A stretch of DNA of 35,270 nt, from positions 1 to 35,270 of the IMG/VR virus record IMGVR_UViG_3300033998_000262; one strand, 5' to 3'. Position 1 is the stretch's first letter. Every line of letters begins with the position of its first letter. The translations under genes were made by a program, and so were the position numbers. The DNA is from a virus. Below, in pieces: positions 18,201 to 23,276 of the stretch. Under the pieces are notes generated by a model, which was not told where the DNA came from, ran no database searches, and saw only the letters and a list, made by a program, of their open reading frames with translations.

Positions 18201-20260
18201 AAATATATGAAGAAAAATTTTATAGTGATAAAATACCTGGATATTCTTTAGACAAATCTGATGATGAAAATATCAAAAAGCAAACACAAATTTTAAAATC
18301 TGAACTTGATTCTATAGGTAAGACTCAAGCAGGCCAAAAACTATTAGAATTAAGAAAACAGCTTAATAACTTAACAGGAGAAGCAGATGCTTTAGCAAAT
18401 GCGTCACGTAGAGCTGCGCAAGGACAAGCACAACTTTCCGATGCGACAAAACGACTTGTTACAGAACATGAGTTAGGTGTAACAAAAGATTCCGAATTTA
18501 TAGAGGCGTTGAAAAAAGAACAAGGGAGTAAACAGCAATCTCCTATGCAATTGGCATTAGGTAGTTTAGTAGGTTCTGTAGCAAGTATCGCTGGAAATAT
18601 TGCTCTGAGCTGGGTTATAGGTGCGGTTACTACCTTTTCGGCTGGGCGTTTAGCACAACTATTTGAAAGCAGGGCTACTACTGCACAGTTAAGATATGAA
18701 AGGGCTTCTGACATAGCACAACGAGTAGATGAAATTGAAAGGTTAAAAGGTACATCTGATGGAGGGTGGGATTTAAACTTAAAAAAATCAAGGTTAGGTT
18801 GGGATATGATTTTAAACAATATACCTTTTGTTAGTGATTTAATTCTCGGTAAAAGAAAAATATCTGAAGAACAAATGTCAAAAATTATAGGAGGTAAACA
18901 AAGTAGAGTTGAGGCTTTAGCAGAACTTAAAAAACAGGCGTTAGAGGAAGAATATTTAAGCGAGAAAACTTTTGACGCAGTTAATACTGAAATTTTTAAA
19001 AAGTTAAATGAGGCTATAAGGGGTAGTAATAACGCGGCCATGACAAGTGAAGCAAGATTATATAGTGTAGAAACTTGGATAGACTTTGCCATGAATAAGC
19101 TTGTAGGGCCTGAGGAAAGAGATATAAATTATGAATCTTTAATAAAAAAGCTTGAATTAAGGTCTAAAGGGATTAGAGATACTTCACAAGAAATGATTGA
19201 TATTGAAGTTCAAACAGCTAAAAAATTGGCTGACTTATATGAGAAAGGTGCTGCATTTATAAAGGCAAAAATGGAGATAATGGAAAAAGAGGCAGGAGAA
19301 TTAGGTATCGATGTTAACACAGAAGCTTATTTAAAGTTAAAAGAAAATTATTTAATACTAAAAGAGAAAGCTGCTCAAGCTCAAAGTATTGTTTCAGATG
19401 TTTTTTCACAAATTAATAGATTGTTTGCTGATATAGAGGCAGATCTCAGTAATGCTTTAATTGGTATTGATATAGCTGATATTAGCGGTAAAATACAACG
19501 GTGGCGGTCTGGTATACCGGAATACTCAGGAGTGGCTATTAATCAGCAAATATCTGTTTTACAATCTCGTGTCAGTGAGTATAAAAAGGCTGAGGAAGAA
19601 GAAAGGCAAAAACTTGCTAGACTTAAAGATGATGAAAAAAATAGTGGTATGTATAAAGATTTAGAAACTAAATATAAGAGTACTGTAGAAAAACGGAAGC
19701 AGGCAGAGTATGATTTAGTTGTAGCTATGCAGCAACTTCCAATATCTTCTGCTGAGACTTTAATGAATATGGCTGCTGCTACTGCTGATGTTGAAGCCAG
19801 AATTGCATTGGCTAAAGCACAATTAAAAGGATTGGGAGAAGATTCATTATATGCGAGGCTTATGCAAAAACAAAGGCTTGAAAAAATAAATGAGGCTTAT
19901 GGTAGTATGATAGCCGCATTAAACGAACAGTACAATAAAAAACAGGGTGACTACCAGAAGATATGGATTGAGATGAAAGAGCTTGAAGCTAAGCAGCTTG
20001 AAAATTTAGTAGCTATAAAGAAACTTAATGAGAATAAAATATCCTTTAACTTACCGGATGGGTTGCGAGTTATGACATATAACGATTATCTGCAATCTAC
20101 AGGAAACGAAAGGAGTTTTACATCGCAATTTAAAGCATTTAATTTGAATATAAATTTTGGTGATGTGACTGTAAGAAGTGATAATGATATAAGAAATATT
20201 GTGCGTAATATAACTAATCAAGTACCTATAGTTTATAAAAATGGGCTTAGAATACGATAA
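9278..20260 (+). CDS. Tape measure protein, exceptionally long (3,660 residues)
   Basis: Length, position after the GT chaperone, and long helical, Lys/Glu/Asn/Leu-rich segments identify the tape measure, which sets tail length and is ejected with the DNA. The conserved TP901/PhageMin_Tail-type core lies at about residues 1860-2200 (YILAGSLLKGPYAYLYQGW, then segments such as ARLFAAEPGVGSPEEIADAL and FTATAGAVMS), so about 1,850 residues precede it. The N-terminal half has diverged repeats near residues 440-500, 670-725 and 1420-1485, and an ART-like segment at about 925-1110. Hydrophobic stretches near residues 1870, 2320 and 3090-3130 could insert into the membrane. GGAGGG precedes the ATG. 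The region around the ART-like segment is visibly more AT-rich than the C-terminal third. Confidence 0.93.
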   Translation: MSEELSNVQHNLNADVDISFESGIESILRFAEQVESVNSVFSQLSFTAENLEDKIVRKFNELGNLLNDSKSIADVNEAVAKKIQHKINRYISQYVENLDFSPESVRLNKQLLSKFNKDFSDNIDKFIRELEKGSVKLDNKDIIFKLNNYLNNLKNSVRDLYSKIFNDEPNEKYIAQLEDVRKETLKKLALPKVADKLGDTLKQFTQQVEKLFDDVIANYKENLQSHTKNIDAGGGTVISKTTLEKLQRRVKQAILDSLDIKFGTKALNITIDKSSFENIQKTIAEHFNELIKNSKVQFELDNKDGVTVNTDPAKKISKKVNAKLKNLEKQLDELLEKILVETDEAQRIELGVKFVELNKEIERLTASTGEEVLRQADKAKKTPLASGNIMQKFIEKFSRELESLIDVSKIEGLNTIKVKISALDKNFKGLDQNLQSILADKETGIDKEIIVFKSNIEELGKNFENINALLKSANVVGLRSSIESLINGLNSLANDINSVSTQFYTDNNNDDRVVGNIKKYKYAYDNVEQSSDKDSTEKLKYIEKTYDELFKTYIGLSSTKIKKLNQEDTDTLHALKETTLFNYFNGVFEGSTYDLIEEFKKIGKKVNPALYSKPLKIDVSVEALYKTIIDQINEIIVKLTDILKNDIGKLFNDISEVVNENRDINSELVSKLNALNDIVWDKFIPNINTLSVQFNELSDLLGSSNLNGLKQSVENFVTNLNRLNGDLSINLPDVKSKDLVEISTNNNEYKDLRRVPTIKNLISKRRSRLELLEFMHNFYHDDIDSVKQTLKSLFNSRKELKKAIATFKEDRFDDDLFGENENNFSEEDLNILDNYSNLLERTEEKIREQYKTLNNMRKVQNIYGKKVFNKMLTDPDYLKYLITKEKSKLDKIESKYKLIQNRYKDIIAEFFDADILKMTEKEFLEKRPFVTGYLFHGGADLDDVNTYAGFRHIEGKGFYTTNSYNIAKKYALNADGVVNYIKDLSKNKFHFQEFADKKFWETVFSEINYSFPELSFEDYLSFIKKKAYLFNKSYHNNELVKTFKGKRVATNEFMYKTLAEYLKSKGVVSSSEQGEGESIIEAVLSKLGVDTQVHFENGEYVVNTFRNKESLKVVRPEDVYKEKIIEGIKAGKVIPKHVLDQNKEFQELYEKYAYLRELVDNNLKRVYSVAPKYQTGLGEKQEFFSDFSKALDYLAEVKLHHKLPYTIKYADLPIESLMQGFYSSERGEFILSDYVDLIKFKPLDLNLFDVNLPKSLDNIIDVTSRFNYSKWIPVLEKVLEKRKKLADQHFTNFLKSYKDKFVDSDFKEKVNAFLQGKSSIEDIKMDLSHYILFRDDGHILKDFEYNKYIEQGNKADLTQERLDYFKHLEKELGAYIPSSKGNKPTQLIKGIEIDSAALNKINVLIEITKNIPNLIELLGNNFKIVEANLQNALDTKAKGLDVHIGNLPAIILELGKNFGGITTSLQKLDVGVVQTAIDAFENTLKKLNEIKVKNQINVNIDNIIENLNKNLKELQQQLRNSDNGITAARLIVDGINQKIEQFVKSLIALSAKIVNVDTATLSIKLTPEQLQSLEAQLEGVNIVNVNEISGPINTALKNLLGNAGKIIESQLSNIMNQEDIKIPKLQTKKIVSQLTTLVNTFMTGYVNAVAENSLIYKPLEIKTKDLPQSIKNALAKKAGVSLEDYLKRTPTIGGATVLAETLEQNMGALSAKLHEAAMNNENRLFSEYKNAIKGIKVKVDTSPVEYFTNNITSIQQEIIAKIKEIMRVQFSEINKQIKELKAVPVGFNYVPKNIPSTIPVKTATVQSYGAKVNIPRGTVNIPVPYRVGDDLDFTTIYQKAGGLGSHVNNRTLLNSILNTMRYILAGSLLKGPYAYLYQGWESAKDFEASLVKAQINLSGSNEELFRDFARTRIEKAVELGVTNALSHLKGITDTEAMVDAEVAFLKKYVTEDVRKDLQNISLRYIISQAQLGQMFEIASRSTTDPFEARAITETAARLFAAEPGVGSPEEIADALQASIVQMGMTGFDTKRLSEIFFNISTNFRVSTKDLLKFTATAGAVMSDELKNYQTEELAKLKQEIESATGSRRKELEERYKQVKLDTDIALTGLIGALITEGSNKTGTEAARMMIQFFNSLNTPETRKLLEDIAGSNPKYASILPYKYTPNQEGLPFTEKTSGIESFFTILKLANEMESQGDARLAGEMLRKVFGRYTGAGKAVDKMIEIIMQRFPEYRKEGKDPVQGIIEDFKKNSDLFMEEAIAKNNMTLAKRTERAAVTWEAAMSNVFMEFKDDISFAMDAITNILRIIRDNADFVAGLIKNLINILIGAGVRHYGGKLFDKINANVLASERDLLVEPWKQKIKEDIKQRAEMQKDLLNYDEKLSKAVNVYESARQAYFNLTGVNLGDVDEKNQPQFTNKSVREILNTSDDAVERALLALYSSQIDSEKASRYTIEGNNIGFNMYDAKILSKFAEKLKSGNKLSPDEIRKARQRLLKYSGQLSEFGPELFDSDTDIALVTGQSTGDGGIIGRLKAKASMLEENLQMFKNDNILLNVVGGSISGILPRSKEELLTRANKYIQSLESLVDEDDDIAMLKQLLDNEQEDSKEYAKLVEDINKRRSQVETSLGIPRLKEALEAYKSSEIDFESVANTIKEFEDNLQKIKSGIPVNRVEAESEEQENLLRLKALREAYVTLYGEDAIKDKKLDNINQRISMSQRRLEKIKRGQFTNSEIEQLMSQLSGMKQFNVTPENYGDMVETLNQIKAAVAVYEDEAEKILNKATRAASTISELSLGKGKHVNKLAELDTAIAESHNVVKNIIEAYSNMGAAPRIEKGKSTIGGLKDTKLLKTIDNLKQGYIKTIAEMVPVSTNAFIDAVNSLTDRMFNKKILGKLDEEQVEKAILKAMGGDYTEADKLFGEKSKDIVSGYEEINTGISNAKKLVDNLSKQKQIIQEISKLRESDELKNYKDYITDKGEIYEEKFYSDKIPGYSLDKSDDENIKKQTQILKSELDSIGKTQAGQKLLELRKQLNNLTGEADALANASRRAAQGQAQLSDATKRLVTEHELGVTKDSEFIEALKKEQGSKQQSPMQLALGSLVGSVASIAGNIALSWVIGAVTTFSAGRLAQLFESRATTAQLRYERASDIAQRVDEIERLKGTSDGGWDLNLKKSRLGWDMILNNIPFVSDLILGKRKISEEQMSKIIGGKQSRVEALAELKKQALEEEYLSEKTFDAVNTEIFKKLNEAIRGSNNAAMTSEARLYSVETWIDFAMNKLVGPEERDINYESLIKKLELRSKGIRDTSQEMIDIEVQTAKKLADLYEKGAAFIKAKMEIMEKEAGELGIDVNTEAYLKLKENYLILKEKAAQAQSIVSDVFSQINRLFADIEADLSNALIGIDIADISGKIQRWRSGIPEYSGVAINQQISVLQSRVSEYKKAEEEERQKLARLKDDEKNSGMYKDLETKYKSTVEKRKQAEYDLVVAMQQLPISSAETLMNMAAATADVEARIALAKAQLKGLGEDSLYARLMQKQRLEKINEAYGSMIAALNEQYNKKQGDYQKIWIEMKELEAKQLENLVAIKKLNENKISFNLPDGLRVMTYNDYLQSTGNERSFTSQFKAFNLNINFGDVTVRSDNDIRNIVRNITNQVPIVYKNGLRIR
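12050..12650 (+). other. ADP-ribosyltransferase-like segment inside the tape measure protein
   Basis: Within the tape measure, residues 932-972 read LFHGG (His936), a short spacer, IEGKGFYTTNS (Tyr959), then AKKYA. This matches the His-Gly and G-x-G-F-Y-x-T...A..YA pattern of ADP-ribosyltransferase folds, including those in phage polyvalent proteins and DUF3990. About 115 residues later come SSSEQGEGESIIEAVLSKLG (candidate acidic residues Glu1075/Glu1077), GEYVVNTF and LKVVRPEDVY, resembling the end of such domains. Activity is inference: the catalytic Glu is not certain. Confidence 0.5.
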
Positions 20261-20293
20261 TATGTAATTAACCACACTTTCTCCAAATTTTAA

Positions 20294-20325
20294 CCCAACC
20301 ATTATGGTTGGGGTTTTTCTTTTTT
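20294..20325 (+). terminator. Intrinsic terminator after the tape measure gene
   Basis: CCCAACC (20294-20300) and GGTTGGG (20306-20312) form a stem with an ATTAT loop, followed by a long T-rich run (TTTTTCTTTTTT). Confidence 0.85.
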
Positions 20326-20335
20326 GCCTATTCTA
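20325..20335 (+). promoter_or_regulatory. Recurrent intergenic motif, copy 5
   Basis: TGCCTATTCTA directly follows the terminator T run and ends only 16 bases before the next ATG, overlapping the region just before its ribosome site (GGTGGTGA). Confidence 0.45.
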
Positions 20336-20351
20336 TAGGTGGTGATGAAAA

Positions 20352-21002
20352 ATGGCTCAACAAGATATAAATAAAACAATATATGATAATTTTAAAAGAG
20401 TTTTGTTTGTTAAATCCCACACCGGATTAGTTCCAGTAGCTTCTGGTGGAACACTTTGTGGGGAAACTCCTACAGACATAGGTGGAAGGATTATTGAAGA
20501 ACATACTCCCCCCACACCTGCTTTAAAAACATCTGAAATAAAGATATTAAATGGCTCTTCGGTTTTTCACAGTACAGGGATAGCGTCTTATCGTATTGAA
20601 CTTAAAATACTTTTTAAATCGAAAGTAAAGTACGCTGAATTTATCGCTAATACAAAAAACGAGTTTGTATATTATGATGAAAATGGATATATTTATCAAT
20701 GTGCCGTTATTGGGGAACCAGATATTGAGAGAATCGAGGGCGGACAAAGATATATAGTTAAGCTAACACTGCAAGGTGTTAAGAAAAATAAATACGATAA
20801 TGAATATTTAGTAAACTTTACTGATATAGATAGTTCAGTTTACCGTAGCGACATTGAAGAAATAACGGTGGCGGGGTTGGTTTCAACATTTTCTTCCGTG
20901 GGAAATGTTTATACCTATAGACCAAATAATGCTTTAAGAAGATCAGAAATAGCAGCATTTTTAAATAGATTAAGAAAATATATAAAAAGAGCAGTTCAGT
21001 GA
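20352..21002 (+). CDS. Distal tail (Dit-like) protein with C-terminal SLH domain
   Basis: The 216-residue protein is first after the tape measure, where Dit-type proteins lie. Residues 1-150 are beta-rich with a Dit-like central pattern: a strand ASYRIELKILF, then EFVYYDENGYIYQC, then GGQRYIVKLTLQGV. Residues about 153-212 form a recognisable S-layer homology domain: it opens with NFTDI, has a mid-helix IEEITVAGLV, and closes with YRPNNALRRSEIAAFLNRLR, the F.P...TR.E.A..L.R consensus. SLH domains bind pyruvylated secondary cell-wall polymers in Gram-positive bacteria, so this tail-tip protein may contact the host wall. The SLH call is strong; the Dit role rests on position and shape. Confidence 0.65.
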   Translation: MAQQDINKTIYDNFKRVLFVKSHTGLVPVASGGTLCGETPTDIGGRIIEEHTPPTPALKTSEIKILNGSSVFHSTGIASYRIELKILFKSKVKYAEFIANTKNEFVYYDENGYIYQCAVIGEPDIERIEGGQRYIVKLTLQGVKKNKYDNEYLVNFTDIDSSVYRSDIEEITVAGLVSTFSSVGNVYTYRPNNALRRSEIAAFLNRLRKYIKRAVQ

Positions 21003-21008
21003 CTGCTC
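20989..21008 (+). terminator. Short hairpin spanning the stop codon of the Dit-like gene
   Basis: GAGCAGT at 20989-20995 pairs with ACTGCTC at 21002-21008 around a 6-base loop. Only a scattered T-rich stretch follows, so termination would be weak. Confidence 0.4.
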
Positions 21009-21069
21009 CCTAATTCTCTTCTTAGTTTTTCTATTATATAAACTTGTCCTTTAGGAAGTACTTTTGTTG

Positions 21070-21118
21070 CTTTGGGTGAACTACCCCCACATATAGAGGT
21101 GGGCGACTTCTGTCGTAA
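21070..21118 (-). mobile_element. IS200/IS605 right-end-like sequence, orphan
   Basis: Read on the minus strand, this stretch is GACAGAAGTCGCCCACCTC, then TATAT, then GTGGGGGTAGTTCACCC. The CCCAC/GTGGG hairpin (21086-21090 with 21099-21103) flanked by GACAGAAG and GTAGTTCA resembles right ends of IS200/IS605-family elements as I know them. No tnpA or tnpB is present. Instead, the minus-strand antirepressor ends two bases away. The match is from memory of the family pattern and was not searched. Confidence 0.4.
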
Positions 21119-21119
21119 A

Positions 21120-21836
21120 TTAGGTTAAAATTACTCCATACGGTGTTTCTGTTGGTCTTTCTATTACCTCGAAAAACCCAGCATCTATCTTATCTTGATA
21201 TGGTTCAGTAGAATTTGGCAATATCATTTTCCATTCTCTAAGTTTTTTGTATAATCTGTTTTGTCCAATTTTTATTCCTTGTTTGCTTGCAATTTTAGCT
21301 AGTTCTCTAATAAGGATGCTATCACTAGAAGACAAACATGTTTCCGCAAATTCAACTAAAGGTTTTTGTTTTTCAATTTTAGCTTCTGCTTCCTTGCGTT
21401 TTTGTTGTTCTTCTTTAAATGCAGTCAGTAGCCTGATTCCAAAATCGGGGTCAGCAAGTATTTTGTCAATTGTTTCTGATGTTGCATATAAACCATATTT
21501 ACGGATTGATTCAACAACTTCCCATACCCAGTCCATGAAGGCATCTGCTTTGGGTTGTCTGCTGAAACGGCAAATTTCATATATGCCTTTGTAGCAGTAA
21601 ACCGTCATTTTCCTTGTTACCTCACGGTTTCCTTCAACTTTCCTCAAATTGAGGGTAGTTGAAAATTTGTCTAACCTGTCGTGGTTGCGGTCATGTATGT
21701 TTGCTATTGCTTTGTCAGGGTCAGCATACTCCAAAGCCCTCCCTATCTGTTCCCTTGTCATCCAGATTTGCCCGTTTTCATCCCGCCAAAAATCACACTT
21801 CACAGCACCAAAATTTTCAGATTTAACCAGCTTCAT
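21120..21836 (-). CDS. Phage antirepressor, BRO-N plus ANT/KilAC domains
   Basis: The 238-residue protein has a BRO-N domain at about residues 8-110 (CDFWRDENGQIWMTREQIGRAL, then the nearly invariant CYKGIYEICRFSRQPKA..FMDWVWEVV) and a C-terminal ANT/KilAC-type DNA-binding domain at about 150-235 (SSDSILIRELAKIASKQG, then GQNRLYKKLREWKMI). Such proteins inactivate or bypass lysogeny repressors. The start is supported by AAGGAG 8 bases upstream. It is the only minus-strand gene I accept and it sits between two SLH-bearing tail genes, where regulators are not expected, so it is probably an insertion with its own promoter. Its 3' end abuts an IS200/IS605-like hairpin. Confidence 0.9.
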   Translation of the reverse strand: MKLVKSENFGAVKCDFWRDENGQIWMTREQIGRALEYADPDKAIANIHDRNHDRLDKFSTTLNLRKVEGNREVTRKMTVYCYKGIYEICRFSRQPKADAFMDWVWEVVESIRKYGLYATSETIDKILADPDFGIRLLTAFKEEQQKRKEAEAKIEKQKPLVEFAETCLSSSDSILIRELAKIASKQGIKIGQNRLYKKLREWKMILPNSTEPYQDKIDAGFFEVIERPTETPYGVILT

Positions 21837-21939
21837 TTAACTCACTCCTTATTAAAAATCTATCTTCTACTTACTTTTATTGCTTAAAGCCGTCACCAGT
21901 TAAATTGGAAATTTTATGAAGATATGATTTTTAAGTTGA

Positions 21940-21950
21940 AGCCTATTCTT
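21940..21950 (+). promoter_or_regulatory. Recurrent intergenic motif, copy 6 (variant)
   Basis: AGCCTATTCTT differs from the consensus at the first and last base. It lies 35 bases before the next tail gene and upstream of the divergent antirepressor, so after insertion this gene kept its own upstream signal. Confidence 0.3.
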
Positions 21951-21985
21951 TTAGTGAGAAGAAATTTTTATAAGGAGATGATTTT

Positions 21986-23263
21986 GTGTATTTTTTAGAT
22001 GTACCACCCTCCCATTGGGCGGCGAATGATGTTAATGATCTTGCAGATATAGATTTGCATGGATACGGGAAGTTTATTGAAAGTATTCCTTATAATGTCT
22101 ATGAAGAAAATTATCCTGCATACGATAAAATGTTTTCAGTAGAAACTTGGACAACTGAATTTAATCTAGGCGTATATATAAAACAAAGTGCGGATAATCC
22201 AATATCAGTATTCCATAATGGGGTTGAAGTTGGGTATGCTGAATTAAAATTAGATGAAAATAATAATACTGTAGTTGTATTGAGAAGAGCAGCAAATCCG
22301 GGTTCATTTGTAAGAATTATTTGTCCAGGAAAAGCAAAAATTGATACAAATAATCTGTTACAAGTACCTGTAGGTGTTGGTGGTACTTATAAATTACCTG
22401 AAAAATTATTGGGTTTTAAAAATCCTGAAAAATTCGGTGATAAACATAAAGATTATTATTATATCTATGACCAAGAATATCAATACTTATCTGAATATGC
22501 AACGTGGAAGGGGGCGCAGTTAAAAAGAGTTCCATATTTTAATGTTTTAGATGATCTCCCCGCTACCGGAAAGCCAAATGATTATATTTATATAAGAAAT
22601 GCTAAAAATACAGATGGTGCTTTTTATAAATGGGACACAGAAACAAATTCATGGGTTGTAGATGCAATACCTAAAGAAAATAAAATGTATACAATATCAC
22701 CTGATGGATTATTGATAACCCCATATGGTATGCATAATGAGCTTATAAATATCAGATATATAGTAGGGTTAAAAGATGGATTTGGAAATGTAATGAAAAG
22801 CTCATATCAATTGATAAATGAAGTAACCTATGCCGAATCTAATTATATGGTGTATGTAAATAGGTATTTCCCTGACACGTATGTATCAAGATTACAACTT
22901 ATTGCTTTTTTAGACAGGTTAAGAGTCCATTTATTACTGGAATATGCTAATTATAAAGATTATAGCGAGTTAGTTGTCACTAAAAGTATATCGGAATCAG
23001 TATTCTCCGATGTTAGATCATTAACGGGATATGAATGGTGGTGGAAACATTTAGCTAATTTAGAAAATTTGAAATTAAGTACTGGAGAATATCTTCTTAA
23101 TTTTGATAAAAATGGTAGTCCAATTACTGACGGAAGACCCCGCCCAAAGAACGCTAAAATAGGGATATATGCTTCTGATGGAAAAGAGTACCCTGTAAAT
23201 AGGGGGGAGACGGCTTGGTTTCTTAATAGATTTCGTAAGTATTTTTTAGAAATTTTAGTATAG
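21986..23263 (+). CDS. SLH-containing tail-tip/fibre protein
   Basis: The 425-residue protein starts at GTG 21986, 8 bases after AAGGAG. Residues 3-25 (FLDVPPSHWAANDVNDLADI) are a canonical first half of an SLH domain. A second partial SLH lies near residues 290-312 (YFPDTYVSRLQLIAFLDRLR). A third, more complete one runs from about residue 337 to 423: it opens with SVFSDV, continues through WWKHLANLENLKLS, and ends with KEYPVNRGETAWFLNRFRKY. Between them are a small NG-loop beta domain (SVFHNGVEVGYAEL) and a fibre-type segment (LDDLPATGKPNDYIYIRN). It probably belongs to the tail-tip adhesion apparatus. It has no RGxR-type tube features or peptidase motifs. Confidence 0.65.
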   Translation: MYFLDVPPSHWAANDVNDLADIDLHGYGKFIESIPYNVYEENYPAYDKMFSVETWTTEFNLGVYIKQSADNPISVFHNGVEVGYAELKLDENNNTVVVLRRAANPGSFVRIICPGKAKIDTNNLLQVPVGVGGTYKLPEKLLGFKNPEKFGDKHKDYYYIYDQEYQYLSEYATWKGAQLKRVPYFNVLDDLPATGKPNDYIYIRNAKNTDGAFYKWDTETNSWVVDAIPKENKMYTISPDGLLITPYGMHNELINIRYIVGLKDGFGNVMKSSYQLINEVTYAESNYMVYVNRYFPDTYVSRLQLIAFLDRLRVHLLLEYANYKDYSELVVTKSISESVFSDVRSLTGYEWWWKHLANLENLKLSTGEYLLNFDKNGSPITDGRPRPKNAKIGIYASDGKEYPVNRGETAWFLNRFRKYFLEILV

Positions 23264-23276
23264 GTAGGTAGGTTTT

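Noticed and set aside
18325-19092. Minus-strand open frame of 255 codons inside the tape measure gene
   Set aside because: Same reasons: shadow of the + strand gene, no plausible start signal and no recognisable domain.
21070-21118. Intrinsic terminator of the minus-strand antirepressor
   Set aside because: A hairpin is present, but on the minus strand no T run follows; the flanking bases fit an IS200/IS605 end better.
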